A stretch of 64,000 nt of DNA from an uncultured Pelagibacteraceae bacterium (GTDB taxonomy: Bacteria > Pseudomonadota > Alphaproteobacteria > Pelagibacterales > Pelagibacteraceae), in NCBI GenBank assembly GCA_902564265.1, contig CACFAI010000003.1, forward strand, positions 1 to 64,000. The letters run 5' to 3'. The position numbers were made by a program, and so were the translations under genes. Below are positions 11,017-20,651 of the stretch, in pieces. Each line of letters starts with the position of its first letter. Position 1 is the stretch's first letter. Below the pieces are notes generated by a model. That model was given only the letters and a program-made list of their open reading frames with translations, ran no database searches and was not told where the DNA came from.

Positions 11017-12482
11017 TTATCTTTTATGGGCGCGATTACGCCTATCCAATAAATTAAGAATAACACTGGCATTCCTAATAAAGCAGTGAGTATGAAATAG
11101 TTACTATATCCCATTACATCAACCCATGCACCAGAATATCCTGCTATAAGTTTAGGTAAAAATAACATAATTGAACTAAATAGAGCATATTGTGTTGCAG
11201 TAAATTTAATTGATGTTAATCCAGATAAGTAAATTACAAAAGCAGCTCCAGCGAATCCACTTGATATATTATCTGCAGTAATTACCATAATTAAAAAATT
11301 AATATTTGCATCAACTGTTGCAAGCCAAGCAAATAACAAGTTACTTAAAGATGCAATTAAAGCACCTAAAAATAAAGCTGTCATTGTGCCCTTTTTAGAT
11401 GCAAAATAACCACCTAGTAATCCACCAATAATAGTTGCGAAAACTCCAAAAAACTTTGAATATGTAGCGATGTCTTTTATTGAGTATCCCTTTTCTAAAT
11501 AAAATATGTTCGCCATCACACCCATAACCACATCAGCAATTCTATATAAAGAGATAAGCATAAGAATTATCAAGGCAAATTTTCCGTATTTTTTTATAAA
11601 ATTTGTAATTGGGGCAACATAACTTTCAGCTACCATCTTTTTTTCAACTATCTTAAGCTTTGTCATTAATATTAATAGAACACTTGAAACTAAAAAACAT
11701 AAAAACAGCTTTAAACAAGTTAGTATAAAAGTTAAAAGATTATTTTCTATTTCAGAAAAACTTATACTTGAGTACAAATATATAAAAATTGCGATAATAA
11801 ATAAAACAGACAAAAAGAAAACTAAATGGTTATTTGTTTTCTTAAAAATATTTTTTTTAACTTTTGGTTCATTGGAAGTAAGATTTGCAAATATACCAAC
11901 CAACATAAATAAAGCCATTATGCAATAAACCTTCTGCCATACAATTTGATCATAAGTTTCTGATCCAAAATAAGAAGCTAGCCATAAACTTCCAGCTCCA
12001 CTTACCAACATTCCAATTCTATACCCTGCAATATACATGGAAGATAAGTATCCCTGTTTACTTTGAGAAACCGACTCAATTCTAAATGCATCAATTATAA
12101 TATCTTGGGAGGCGCTAAAAAACGCTAAAAGTACAATAAAAACTGCAGTAGCATAAAGATTTTTTTGCGGATCGCTAAAGGAAGTGAGTAATAAGGACAA
12201 AATAATTAAAAGTTGAACTAATAAAAGCCAACTTCGTCTATGTCCAAATTTTTTAAAAATTGGTAAACTGAATTTATCTATTATTGGAGACCATAAATAC
12301 TTAAAAGCGTATGCAAATCCTGCCCAACTAAATAGAGTTATTGTGCTTCTCTCTACTCCAGCTTTAGTTAACCAAACTGATAAAGTTGAGAATACTAACA
12401 ATATTGGTAATCCAGAGGAAAAACCAAATAAAAGCATTTTTAATGACTTTTCTTTTAAAAAGTAATTAGAATTATAAGTCAA
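11013..12482 (-). CDS. ampG: AmpG-type muropeptide permease (MFS)
   Basis: This 489-residue major-facilitator protein shows about 12-14 hydrophobic segments and AmpG signatures: LLFGFSSGLPILL in the first segment, FKYLWSPIIDKF after the second and GHRRSWLL at the cytoplasmic loop. AmpG imports anhydro-muropeptides for wall recycling. The frame opens with TTG placed directly after the trkH stop (TAA-TTG). The next in-frame ATG would cut into the first membrane segment, so the TTG start is preferred. It is followed by an NlpC/P60 peptidase gene overlapping by 4 nt. The extra segments in the middle (about 220-265) are longer than in E. coli AmpG. Confidence 0.88.
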   Translation of the reverse strand: MTYNSNYFLKEKSLKMLLFGFSSGLPILLVFSTLSVWLTKAGVERSTITLFSWAGFAYAFKYLWSPIIDKFSLPIFKKFGHRRSWLLLVQLLIILSLLLTSFSDPQKNLYATAVFIVLLAFFSASQDIIIDAFRIESVSQSKQGYLSSMYIAGYRIGMLVSGAGSLWLASYFGSETYDQIVWQKVYCIMALFMLVGIFANLTSNEPKVKKNIFKKTNNHLVFFLSVLFIIAIFIYLYSSISFSEIENNLLTFILTCLKLFLCFLVSSVLLILMTKLKIVEKKMVAESYVAPITNFIKKYGKFALIILMLISLYRIADVVMGVMANIFYLEKGYSIKDIATYSKFFGVFATIIGGLLGGYFASKKGTMTALFLGALIASLSNLLFAWLATVDANINFLIMVITADNISSGFAGAAFVIYLSGLTSIKFTATQYALFSSIMLFLPKLIAGYSGAWVDVMGYSNYFILTALLGMPVLFLIYWIGVIAPIKDK

Positions 12483-13928
12483 TTAGTTTCTCCAAAAAGA
12501 TGGTAAAAAAATTACTAAAATCGCAAATATCTCTAAACGCCCTAAAATCATTCCAGTAGACAAAATCCATTTCGCTGCATTTGGCAAATTTGCGTAATTA
12601 CTATTCGGCCCAATTTCGTTTCCAAGTCCGGGACCAACATTTGATATTGAAGACGCAGCCCCCGAAATTGCTGTAATAAAGTTTAACCCCGTTAGTGTTA
12701 AAAGAGCAGATATTACAAAGAAAATTATAATATAAAGATAAATAAACGATATAATTGAAGCGATTAATTTATCTTGAACTATATCATTATTATATTTCAT
12801 ATTTATAATTGCCCTTGGGTAAATAATTTTTAGTAATTGATTCTTTAAAAAGAAATAAAGCATATGCACTCTAAATACTTTAATACCACAAGTGGTTGAT
12901 CCCGCACATCCACCAATAAACATAAGTAATAAAAAAAATATTAAAGGGAAATTTCCCCACTGATCGAATTCTTTAGTAACGTAGCCAGTCCCAGTTAATA
13001 TTGAGACAACATTAAAGATAATCGATCTTAATTGAATTTCAAAAATACTTTTATTGACGATTGCTAAATAAACAAAAAGAATAAGAATTGAAAAAAATAT
13101 TAATTTAAAGAATAACTTTATTTGTTCATCTTTAAATATTATTTTTCTATTACCAGATAAAAATTTGATGTAAGAAATAAATGGGATACTACCTAAAATT
13201 ATAAAAATTATAGATACATACTCAATTTTTGCACTTTCAAAAAATCCTATTGACTGATTATAATTTGAGAAACCTCCTGTAGCTATAGTGGTCATTGAGT
13301 GAGTTAAGCTATCAAAAAAATTCATTCCACAAATTTTATAGAAAAATGCACAAAGCAAAGTTAACGAAAAATAGATAAGAACTAATCTTAGAGAAATTTG
13401 TTTTGTTTTGGGAAGTATTTTTTCTGAACTGTCTCCACTTGAAATTTTCAAAAGCTGCATACCACCAATATTCATTATAGGCATCAAAGTAATTGCCATT
13501 ACAATGATCCCAATTCCACCTAACCACTGGAGTATCGCTCTCCAGCTCAAAATTGCTTTAGGAGTGTCAGATAGATTATTGATAATTGTAGCTCCAGTAG
13601 TTGTAATTCCAGACATACTTTCAAAAAAAGCATCGGTAAGAGATAGATTTAAGTCTGAAAATATAAATGGAATAGATCCAAATATTGCCACTCCTATCCA
13701 CGACAATGCAGTGAGGAGAAATGCCTGTTGAGTGCTTATACTTCTGTTATGATCGATATTGGCTAAAAAAAACAGAGAACCAAAAGTAATTGTAATTATT
13801 GAAGATATTATAAAGGTAGAATTAAACTCATTGTAAATTAATTGTATTGTAATAGGAACTAACATTGAAAAACCTAATACAATCAACAATACGCCTAAAG
13901 TAAAAAAGACTGTTTTATAATTGGACAT
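12483..13928 (-). CDS. trkH: Trk-type potassium uptake protein, membrane subunit
   Basis: TrkH/KtrB-like proteins are inner-membrane K+ channels/transporters built from four pore repeats. The four selectivity-filter segments can be read in order: SGITTTGATII (about 104-114), TIATGGFSNYN, ILTGTGYVTKEF and SSISNVGPGLG. The protein has 481 residues and about ten hydrophobic segments, the usual family size. The regulatory subunit TrkA is not in this window, so it must be elsewhere or replaced. It is the first gene of a four-gene minus-strand operon with ampG, the NlpC/P60 gene and the TPR-sulfotransferase. Confidence 0.93.
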   Translation of the reverse strand: MSNYKTVFFTLGVLLIVLGFSMLVPITIQLIYNEFNSTFIISSIITITFGSLFFLANIDHNRSISTQQAFLLTALSWIGVAIFGSIPFIFSDLNLSLTDAFFESMSGITTTGATIINNLSDTPKAILSWRAILQWLGGIGIIVMAITLMPIMNIGGMQLLKISSGDSSEKILPKTKQISLRLVLIYFSLTLLCAFFYKICGMNFFDSLTHSMTTIATGGFSNYNQSIGFFESAKIEYVSIIFIILGSIPFISYIKFLSGNRKIIFKDEQIKLFFKLIFFSILILFVYLAIVNKSIFEIQLRSIIFNVVSILTGTGYVTKEFDQWGNFPLIFFLLLMFIGGCAGSTTCGIKVFRVHMLYFFLKNQLLKIIYPRAIINMKYNNDIVQDKLIASIISFIYLYIIIFFVISALLTLTGLNFITAISGAASSISNVGPGLGNEIGPNSNYANLPNAAKWILSTGMILGRLEIFAILVIFLPSFWRN

Positions 13929-14015
13929 TTAATTTGAACATTATTTTATGGAAAATAAATTTCAACATTATATGAATTTAAATATAAGCTAATTATACAA
14001 TAAATTCGTTTTTTG

Positions 14016-15584
14016 ATGAAAGAAATTAACAAACAGGACATTGAAAAATCAAACTCATGGCCAATCGTTGAGGCAAAAAAAATTTTAAAAGAGAGAAAGT
14101 CTTTTATTGAAAAAAAAGGAAAGATAGTTCTTCAAACTGGCTATGGTCCATCAGGGTTACCTCATATAGGAACTTTTGGAGAGGTGGCACGTACATCAAT
14201 GGTGGTAAATGCATTAAATTTATTAACAGATTTGCCAAAAGAAATTATTACATTTTCAGATGATATGGATGGCCTCAGAAAAGTACCAGATAATGTGCCT
14301 AATAAGAAAATTTTAACTGACAATCTACATAAACCATTAACTGTTGTTCCAGATCCTTTTCAAAAGTTCAATAGTTTCGGTGAACATAATAATGAAATGT
14401 TAAAAAAGTTTTTAGATCAATTTAATTTCAAATATAATTTTTTAAGCTCAACAAAATTATATAAAAGTGGTTTTTTCAATGAGCCGCTTAAAAAGATCTT
14501 AGAAAATTATGATGGGGTAATGAATATAATAATTCCGACTCTTGGCAAAGAAAGACAAAAAACCTACAGTCCTTTTTTACCAATATGTCCGAAAACTGGA
14601 CAGGTTTTGGAAATTCCAGTTTTAGAAATAGATAAATCAAAATCTTGTATTACATTCGATAATAAAGGAGAGAAAATAAACGTTAGTATTCTTGATGGTA
14701 AATGTAAACTTCAGTGGAAAGTAGATTGGGCAATGCGTTGGTACGCTTTAGATGTTGATTTTGAGATGTATGGAAAAGACTTAATTGAAAGTGCAATCCT
14801 ATCAACAAAAATAATAAAACTTTTAGGTAAAAAAAATCCATCTGGTTTTGCTTATGAATTATTTTTAGATGAAAAAGGAGGAAAAATTTCAAAGTCTAAA
14901 GGTAATGGCGTTACAATTGAGGAATGGTTAAAATATGCATCTCCAGAAAGCCTATCTTTATTTATGTTTCAGAATCCGAAACGAGCAAAAAAACTTTATA
15001 AAGAAATTGTGCCAAAAGCAGTCGATGAATATTTAGATTGTATAGAAAAAAGTAAAAATCAGTCGAATAAAGAAATTTTATTGAATCCAGTTTGGCATGT
15101 TCATAATGGAAATATTCCTGATGAAAAAAAAATTATGAGCTATTCAATGCTATTAAATTTAGTTGAGACGAGTAATGCTAACTCCAAGGATGTTTTGTGG
15201 AAATTTGTTGAGAGATATACAAAAGACCTAAATAAAAAAGATTATCCAATATTTGATAAATTAATCGATTATTCAATAACATATTTTAACGATATTGCCA
15301 AAACTAACAAAAAATATAAAAAACCAAATGATGAAGAAAAAAAAGCATTACTAAACCTAATTAAGATGTTAGAGAATTCTTCAGATAACCTTGAACCTGA
15401 AGATATTCAAACAAATATTTACACTGTTGGAAAAGAAAATGGTTATAGAGAAAATTTAAGAGATTGGTTCAAATTAATATACGAAGTAGTATTTGGGGTT
15501 GAAAATGGACCGAGGTTAGGTTTTTTTATAAGCTTCTTTGGTGTAAAAAATACTATTAAATTAATAAAAGAAAAAATTAATTAA
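14016..15584 (+). CDS. lysK: lysine--tRNA ligase, class I
   Basis: This is the class I (archaeal-type) LysRS that charges tRNA-Lys, used by many alphaproteobacteria instead of the class II enzyme. The HIGH-like motif is GPSGLPHIGTFGE (about 45-57) and the KMSKS-like motif is GGKISKSKGNG (about 287-297). The length (522 residues) fits. The ORF track begins at a TTG; the ATG one codon later is the more likely start. It ends in a TAATG junction with pyrD, so the two are translationally coupled. Confidence 0.95.
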   Translation: MKEINKQDIEKSNSWPIVEAKKILKERKSFIEKKGKIVLQTGYGPSGLPHIGTFGEVARTSMVVNALNLLTDLPKEIITFSDDMDGLRKVPDNVPNKKILTDNLHKPLTVVPDPFQKFNSFGEHNNEMLKKFLDQFNFKYNFLSSTKLYKSGFFNEPLKKILENYDGVMNIIIPTLGKERQKTYSPFLPICPKTGQVLEIPVLEIDKSKSCITFDNKGEKINVSILDGKCKLQWKVDWAMRWYALDVDFEMYGKDLIESAILSTKIIKLLGKKNPSGFAYELFLDEKGGKISKSKGNGVTIEEWLKYASPESLSLFMFQNPKRAKKLYKEIVPKAVDEYLDCIEKSKNQSNKEILLNPVWHVHNGNIPDEKKIMSYSMLLNLVETSNANSKDVLWKFVERYTKDLNKKDYPIFDKLIDYSITYFNDIAKTNKKYKKPNDEEKKALLNLIKMLENSSDNLEPEDIQTNIYTVGKENGYRENLRDWFKLIYEVVFGVENGPRLGFFISFFGVKNTIKLIKEKIN

Positions 15585-16621
15585 TGTTTTCTAAAATAAG
15601 ACCTTTTATTTTCAAGCTAGATCCTGAATTAGCGCATGATCTTGCAATTAAAGCACTTAAAACAAATTTAATTGTTAAAGATTATAAAAAGAACGAATTA
15701 ATTCTAAAAACTCAATTATTTGGAAAAGAAATTCCGAATCCAATTGGTATAGCTGCTGGATTCGATAAAAATGCAGAAGTTTACAATCCTTTATTTAAAC
15801 TTGGTTTTGGCTTTGTAGAGGTTGGCACTGTCACTCCTTTAAGTCAGTACGGTAATCCAAAACCCCGAGTTTTTAGACTAGAAGAAGATTGTGCTCTAAT
15901 AAATCGACTAGGCTTTAATAATGATGGTGCTGATGATGCAAGATCAAGAATAATTAAAAAAAAACCTATGGGATTGTTGGGAGTCAATATAGGACCTAAT
16001 CGGAACTCAGAAAATAAAATTGAGGATTATTTAAATTGTTTAAGGAAATTTCATGATATTGCTGATTATATTACAATAAATATTTCATCACCAAATACGG
16101 AAAATTTAAGAGATTTTCATAATAATGAAGAATTAAAAAATTTGTTAGAAAGCATTCATAACGAAAGAGAAAAATTGAAAAGTAATATTCCGATAGCCAT
16201 TAAAATATCACCCGATATTAATCAGAAAAAAGTCGAGGAAATCTGCAGAACAATTTTGAATTACGATATTAAAGCCGTAATTATCTCTAACACTACAGAT
16301 GGTAATCGCGAAAGTTTGAAAAATCATAAGAAATTTCAAAAAGGAGGTCTTTCAGGAAAACCTTTGAATAAAATATCTAATAAATTGATAAACAATTTTT
16401 ATAAAATATTAGATAATAAGATAGATATAATTGGTGTAGGAGGAGTGGACTCTGGTGAGACAGCTTATCAAAAGTTTATGCATGGTGCAAAGTTTGTGCA
16501 GCTTTATACAGGTATGGTTTTTCATGGTCCAAAAATTGTTAGTAAGATTTCAGAAGAGTTAAATAATATTCTTGAAATTAATAATGTAAAAAAATTAAGT
16601 GATATTATTGGAAAAATCTAA
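15584..16621 (+). CDS. pyrD: dihydroorotate dehydrogenase (quinone), class 2
   Basis: PyrD oxidises dihydroorotate to orotate in pyrimidine synthesis and passes electrons to the quinone pool at the inner membrane. The 345-residue protein has the class 2 N-terminal membrane-associating helix (about 1-40, including LDPELAHDLAIKAL), FMN/substrate motifs NPIGIAAGFDKNAEVYNPL and NRLGFNNDG, the NISSPNTENLR segment with the catalytic-serine region, and GVGGVDSGETAYQKFMHGA for phosphate binding. It is coupled to lysK by a TAATG overlap. Confidence 0.96.
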   Translation: MFSKIRPFIFKLDPELAHDLAIKALKTNLIVKDYKKNELILKTQLFGKEIPNPIGIAAGFDKNAEVYNPLFKLGFGFVEVGTVTPLSQYGNPKPRVFRLEEDCALINRLGFNNDGADDARSRIIKKKPMGLLGVNIGPNRNSENKIEDYLNCLRKFHDIADYITINISSPNTENLRDFHNNEELKNLLESIHNEREKLKSNIPIAIKISPDINQKKVEEICRTILNYDIKAVIISNTTDGNRESLKNHKKFQKGGLSGKPLNKISNKLINNFYKILDNKIDIIGVGGVDSGETAYQKFMHGAKFVQLYTGMVFHGPKIVSKISEELNNILEINNVKKLSDIIGKI

Positions 16622-16630
16622 AATATCGAC

Positions 16631-16658
16631 TTGACTGACAACTAAACTACATTTATAC
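16631..16658 (+). promoter_or_regulatory. sigma-70 promoter of rpmB
   Basis: The 50-nt gap before rpmB holds TTGACT (16631-16636), a 16-nt spacer and TTATAC (16653-16658). Transcription would start just before the rpmB ATG, leaving a leader of only a few nucleotides. This is a good consensus match in an otherwise short gap. Confidence 0.55.
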
Positions 16659-16671
16659 CACGATAACCATC

Positions 16672-16953
16672 ATGACAAAAAAATGTGAACTTACTGGCAA
16701 AAGACCTTTAAAGGGTCACAAAGTTAGCCATGCAAATAATAAAGTTAAGAGAAGATTTTTACCTGGTATTAAAAAAGTAAATTTTAAGAGCGATATTTTG
16801 AACAAAAGCTTAAGATTAAATGTCTCAAATTCTGCAATGCGATCAATTGATAAAAAAGGTAGTTTTGATCAATTTATGAAAGAGGTTAAATCAAAATACC
16901 TATCAGATAGACTTAAAAAAGTTAAAAAAAGTATTCTGCAAAAATCTGCTTAA
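16672..16953 (+). CDS. rpmB: 50S ribosomal protein L28
   Basis: L28 is a small large-subunit protein. The start MTKKCELTGKRPLKGHKVSHANNK is diagnostic, followed by KRRFLPGIKKVNF. At 93 residues it is the alphaproteobacterial length (longer than the 78 residues in E. coli). It has its own promoter in the gap after pyrD, and its stop codon overlaps the start of the next gene (TAATG). Confidence 0.97.
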   Translation: MTKKCELTGKRPLKGHKVSHANNKVKRRFLPGIKKVNFKSDILNKSLRLNVSNSAMRSIDKKGSFDQFMKEVKSKYLSDRLKKVKKSILQKSA

Positions 16954-17507
16954 TGAATAAGGTTTTTCTAACCCTGTCTTTTTTTATGGGTTTGGTAGTT
17001 TTAGCATCAAACTACCTAGTTCAATTTCCAATAAAATATTACGGTTTAGATCAATTGTTAACATATGGTGCTTTTAGTTATCCTATAGCCTTTTTAATTA
17101 CAGATTTAGTAAATAGATCATACGGTAAAATTGCAGCGAGAAAAATTGTATATTTTGGATTTGTAATTGGAATTAGTTTTACTTTATTTTTCTCAACTAA
17201 TTTTGATGATTTAATATCAGTTAGAATTGCAATTGGATCAGGATCAGCTTTTTTAGTTGCTCAACTTTTGGATGTTCAAGTGTTTGACAAGTTAAGAAAA
17301 AAAAGATGGTTCATTGCTCCATTAACCTCATCTCTTATCGGATCCACAGTTGATACCTTCTTATTCTTTTCAATTTCTTTTTATGCAACCGGTGTTCCTT
17401 GGGTTACCTTATCTTTAGGTGATCTAGCAGTAAAAATATTTGTTGCACTAGTGATGTTAATACCTTTTAGATTATTATTAGGCACTCTAAAGCCAGTTCA
17501 AAGTTAA
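16953..17507 (+). CDS. queuosine precursor transporter (VUT / YhhQ family)
   Basis: The 184-residue protein has five to six hydrophobic segments and VUT-family features: ASNYLVQFPIKYYG near the N-terminus, FLITDLVNRSYGKIAARKIVYFGF after the second segment, and a C-terminal region AVKIFVALVMLIPFRLLL. Members such as YhhQ import queuosine precursors (preQ0/preQ1) for tRNA modification. It is coupled to rpmB by TAATG and overlaps the convergent speB gene by 4 nt. The substrate is inferred from the family; other VUT proteins may carry different molecules. Confidence 0.85.
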   Translation: MNKVFLTLSFFMGLVVLASNYLVQFPIKYYGLDQLLTYGAFSYPIAFLITDLVNRSYGKIAARKIVYFGFVIGISFTLFFSTNFDDLISVRIAIGSGSAFLVAQLLDVQVFDKLRKKRWFIAPLTSSLIGSTVDTFLFFSISFYATGVPWVTLSLGDLAVKIFVALVMLIPFRLLLGTLKPVQS

Positions 17508-18379
17508 TACAAAAATTTATAAGATAAAATTTTATAGACCAATTTAGCCGCAAGAAAATTATATGAATTAAAACCCTTAATAGGCGAAAGTTCATTTAAA
17601 TCTGCACCAACAATATTTGAATTTTTCGCAGCGATCTTAAGAATATTCAATGTTTCATCCCAAAACAAACCACCAGGCTCAGGTGTACCAGTTGCCGGCA
17701 TAATGCCCGAGTCTAATCCATCAACATCAAAAGTAATGTAAACATTTTTATTTTTTATTAATCTTTTAAATTTATTTAAATCCCATTTACTTTTATCTTT
17801 AGCCCAAAATATTTTTATTCTTTTTGAATTTCTTTTTAAAAATGGAATTTCTTCTTTAGATATATTTCTTATACCAAAAGAAATAACAGAAACGTTTGGA
17901 TAATCTAAACATCTTCGAATTGCAGATGCATGTGAAAATTTTTCACCATTATAACTATCTCGTAAATCTGCATGAGCATCAAAATGCAAAAGACAAATAT
18001 TTTTGAACTTTTTAGTAAAAGGAGAAATACATCCAGACGTTATTGAATGCTCTCCTCCCAAAGTCATAGGGAATAATTTTTTTTCCAAGATGTCCTGATT
18101 AATTTTTGACATTACGCTGAGAGCTTTTTTAACATTTTTTTTTATTTTAAAAGGTTTTAAAGTTTTAATTCCAATTTTCTTGAAAGGTTCACAATTTAAT
18201 TCTTCATCATAAAGCTCAACTTGATGGGAGGCTTTAATAATTTCTTTTGGTCCATTTCTGGTACCCCCTCCATAGCTCACAGTTTTTTCTAGACCAAATG
18301 GAATTATAATTACTTTTTCCTTAAAATTAAATTTATTATCGATACCTAGAAAACCATTTTTGTTTGAAAGATATTTCAC
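17504..18379 (-). CDS. speB: agmatinase / ureohydrolase family protein
   Basis: Ureohydrolases split guanidino compounds; SpeB releases urea from agmatine to make putrescine. The 291-residue protein has the Mn-binding motifs GGEHSITSG (about 105-113), HFDAHADLRD (about 129-138) and TFDVDGLDSGIMPATGTPEPGG (about 207-228). The start codon is GTG. It is the third gene of a polyamine operon behind an ornithine decarboxylase and a deoxyhypusine-synthase-like gene. No arginine decarboxylase is seen here, so agmatine may not be the true substrate; a guanidino-polyamine is another possibility. Confidence 0.85.
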   Translation of the reverse strand: MKYLSNKNGFLGIDNKFNFKEKVIIIPFGLEKTVSYGGGTRNGPKEIIKASHQVELYDEELNCEPFKKIGIKTLKPFKIKKNVKKALSVMSKINQDILEKKLFPMTLGGEHSITSGCISPFTKKFKNICLLHFDAHADLRDSYNGEKFSHASAIRRCLDYPNVSVISFGIRNISKEEIPFLKRNSKRIKIFWAKDKSKWDLNKFKRLIKNKNVYITFDVDGLDSGIMPATGTPEPGGLFWDETLNILKIAAKNSNIVGADLNELSPIKGFNSYNFLAAKLVYKILSYKFLY

Positions 18380-18396
18380 TTCGGGATCCTATTCTA

Positions 18397-19440
18397 TCAA
18401 GAAAATATTTTTGAAAAATTTTTTCTTTCTCTCTTTTTCCATTCACCTTTATGATAAGCATCACTAGCAATCAAAGGTAGTACACTAGTTGCTTCAGCAA
18501 AAACCATCTGTTCTTTTGTTATATCTACTTTTCCCCAAGAACTAGCCTCTTTAAGAGTAGAACTACTACATGCCCCGTCTCTTGAGTCCGCAACAGTTAT
18601 TTGAATTGCGTATTTATGCATATCTACTTCTTTACCTAATAATTCAGCACAAATAACTGTGTCTTGAATAAAATTTTTTGGAACACCGCCGCCTATCATA
18701 AATAGACCAGAATTTTTTGATTTAATTTTAATTTCTGTTAATTCTCTAAATTCTCTAATTGAGTCTATAGTTATGTGTTTATTTGGATTTTTCTCTTGAT
18801 GCATAACTAATCCAAATCCAGCGCTAGAGTCAGTAAAAGCAGGGCAAAAAATAGGAACGTTATTATCAAATGCTGTTTCTATTAATGAACCTTTTTTTTT
18901 TGAATTATCTTTTAAATATCTTCCCATCTCATATATAAATTCTCTAGAGGTGTATGTCTTTGGAGGTAATTTATCAGCTATTTCACATATAATTTTATCG
19001 CACATTTGTAATTCATCTTCATCAATGTAAGTGTCATAAATCCTATCAATATAATTTTTTCTAAGTTCACTATCATCTTGAAATTGTGAACCTTGATAAT
19101 GTTTAAAACCCAAACCCTCAAAAAAATCCATATCAACAATTGAGGCGCCAGTAGCAACGATAGCATCTACCATATTAAATTTAACCATATCTTTATAAAT
19201 ATTCATACATCCTGCTGCAGAAGTTGACCCTGCAAGTGTCAAAAAAATTGTACAATTTTTATCTTTTAACATTTCGTTAAAAATACTTGCAGCGTTTCCT
19301 GTTTCTCTGGAGACAAAAGACATTTTTTGCATCGACGATATGATATCTCGAGAGTCAAAAGAAGTTATGTCAATGTGCTCTACAGGTTTATTAAGAAAAT
19401 TTTTTTTTGTATTATGGCCTAAATTTTTCTTTTCTGACAT
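18397..19440 (-). CDS. deoxyhypusine synthase-like protein (polyamine biosynthesis)
   Basis: The 347-residue protein belongs to the deoxyhypusine synthase family. It has an NAD-binding GSTSAAGCMNIYKDM segment (about 72-86) and the active-site lysine context EASSWGKVD (about 307-315), which corresponds to the SWGK lysine that carries the aminobutyl group. Bacteria lack eIF5A, so bacterial homologues act on free polyamines, for example making homospermidine or related compounds. It lies directly between ornithine decarboxylase (adjacent stop and start) and the agmatinase-family gene. The exact product cannot be assigned from sequence alone. Confidence 0.85.
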   Translation of the reverse strand: MSEKKNLGHNTKKNFLNKPVEHIDITSFDSRDIISSMQKMSFVSRETGNAASIFNEMLKDKNCTIFLTLAGSTSAAGCMNIYKDMVKFNMVDAIVATGASIVDMDFFEGLGFKHYQGSQFQDDSELRKNYIDRIYDTYIDEDELQMCDKIICEIADKLPPKTYTSREFIYEMGRYLKDNSKKKGSLIETAFDNNVPIFCPAFTDSSAGFGLVMHQEKNPNKHITIDSIREFRELTEIKIKSKNSGLFMIGGGVPKNFIQDTVICAELLGKEVDMHKYAIQITVADSRDGACSSSTLKEASSWGKVDITKEQMVFAEATSVLPLIASDAYHKGEWKKRERKNFSKIFS

Positions 19441-20619
19441 TTATGCGACTAGAGATCCTTTGTTCTTATCTCTGTCGTACATAGTCATTATTGGTTCATC
19501 CTCAACTTCATAAATTTCGTTAGAATAAAAGCCATTAAATTGAGTTCTAAAAGTTAATCCATACGCTCCTAATTGACCAAGTTCTATGTAATCATTTTCT
19601 TTAATATTATTAGGTAAAATAAAAGGTCCTTTCATATAATCAAGGCTATCACAAGTTGGTCCATAAAAATCAAAAGCTGTCATTTTTTTTGAAATCATTC
19701 TTCCATTTGTAATTATTTTTGAGGGATAAACTATATTTGGAACTCCACCATCAAATAAAGTTCCATAAGTTCCATCATTTATGTAAAGCTTTTGTTTTTT
19801 TCTTAAATTCACTTTTACTATCGTTGAACCTGACTCTGCGACCAACGCTCTTCCTGGTTCACAAATTATTTCGGGCATTTTATTTAACTTCAATTTTTCA
19901 AGAGCTATTTTAATCTCATTAAAATAACTATCAAGTGAAGGTGGAATCAGATCTGGGTAGATAGTTGGAAAGCCTCCTCCAATATTTATTATATCTGGAA
20001 CAATTTTTGTTTTTTTAATTATATTTCCAATTTCAGAAATACCCTTAGCATAAGAAATAGGATGCATACATTGCGAACCAACATGAAAACTTAAACCAAT
20101 TTTTTTTGCATATTGTTTAGTTAATCTTAATAACCCGATTGCTTCAGAACTTAATGCACCAAATTTTTTTGATAAATCAATCTCGGCATGTTCATTGGAA
20201 ACAGCCACTCTTACATATAACTCAAGATCCTTAGCTTGTTCTGTACATTCAATAATTTTGATTAATTCCTCTTTTGTATCTAATGAAAAACTTTTAACAT
20301 TATATTTAAAATACGCATCTCTTATACTTTCTCTACTTTTTACAGTATGCATATAAGAACATTCTAAATCTTTGTTGATTTTTTTAATCATCTCTATCTC
20401 TTTTATTGAAGCAACATCAAAATTCTTTATTCCTGATTCTATAAGAGTTTTGACTACAAAAGGATGTGGATTAGTTTTAACCGCATATAGGATTTTGCCT
20501 GGGAAATTTTGTAAAAAAACTTTGGTAGCTTTTTTTATAGAGTTCTTTCTGACGCAGTAAACTGGATCAGAAGGCTTGATTACATTAATTAATTCATCAA
20601 CCGTTTTAAATTTTTTCAT
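19441..20619 (-). CDS. ornithine/lysine decarboxylase (alanine racemase fold)
   Basis: This group IV PLP decarboxylase (392 residues) converts ornithine (or lysine/diaminopimelate-type substrates) to a diamine such as putrescine. The PLP lysine is in LYAVKTNPHP (about 40-49), the glycine loop is NIGGGFPTIYP, the phosphate-binding EPGRALVAE follows, and the active-site cysteine is in YGPTCDSLD (about 321-329). It heads the operon with the DHS-like and agmatinase genes, so ornithine is the likely substrate. Its 5' leader carries a short ORF and a terminator-like hairpin. A good GGAG ribosome site precedes the ATG. Confidence 0.9.
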   Translation of the reverse strand: MKKFKTVDELINVIKPSDPVYCVRKNSIKKATKVFLQNFPGKILYAVKTNPHPFVVKTLIESGIKNFDVASIKEIEMIKKINKDLECSYMHTVKSRESIRDAYFKYNVKSFSLDTKEELIKIIECTEQAKDLELYVRVAVSNEHAEIDLSKKFGALSSEAIGLLRLTKQYAKKIGLSFHVGSQCMHPISYAKGISEIGNIIKKTKIVPDIINIGGGFPTIYPDLIPPSLDSYFNEIKIALEKLKLNKMPEIICEPGRALVAESGSTIVKVNLRKKQKLYINDGTYGTLFDGGVPNIVYPSKIITNGRMISKKMTAFDFYGPTCDSLDYMKGPFILPNNIKENDYIELGQLGAYGLTFRTQFNGFYSNEIYEVEDEPIMTMYDRDKNKGSLVA

Positions 20620-20651
20620 TTTTTTAGCTCCGTAAAAAAAAATTTAACAAA

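Noticed and set aside
13336-13731. ORFs on both strands (63 and 107 aa) inside trkH
   Set aside because: Alternative frames of the P-loop region of trkH; the real gene explains the sequence.
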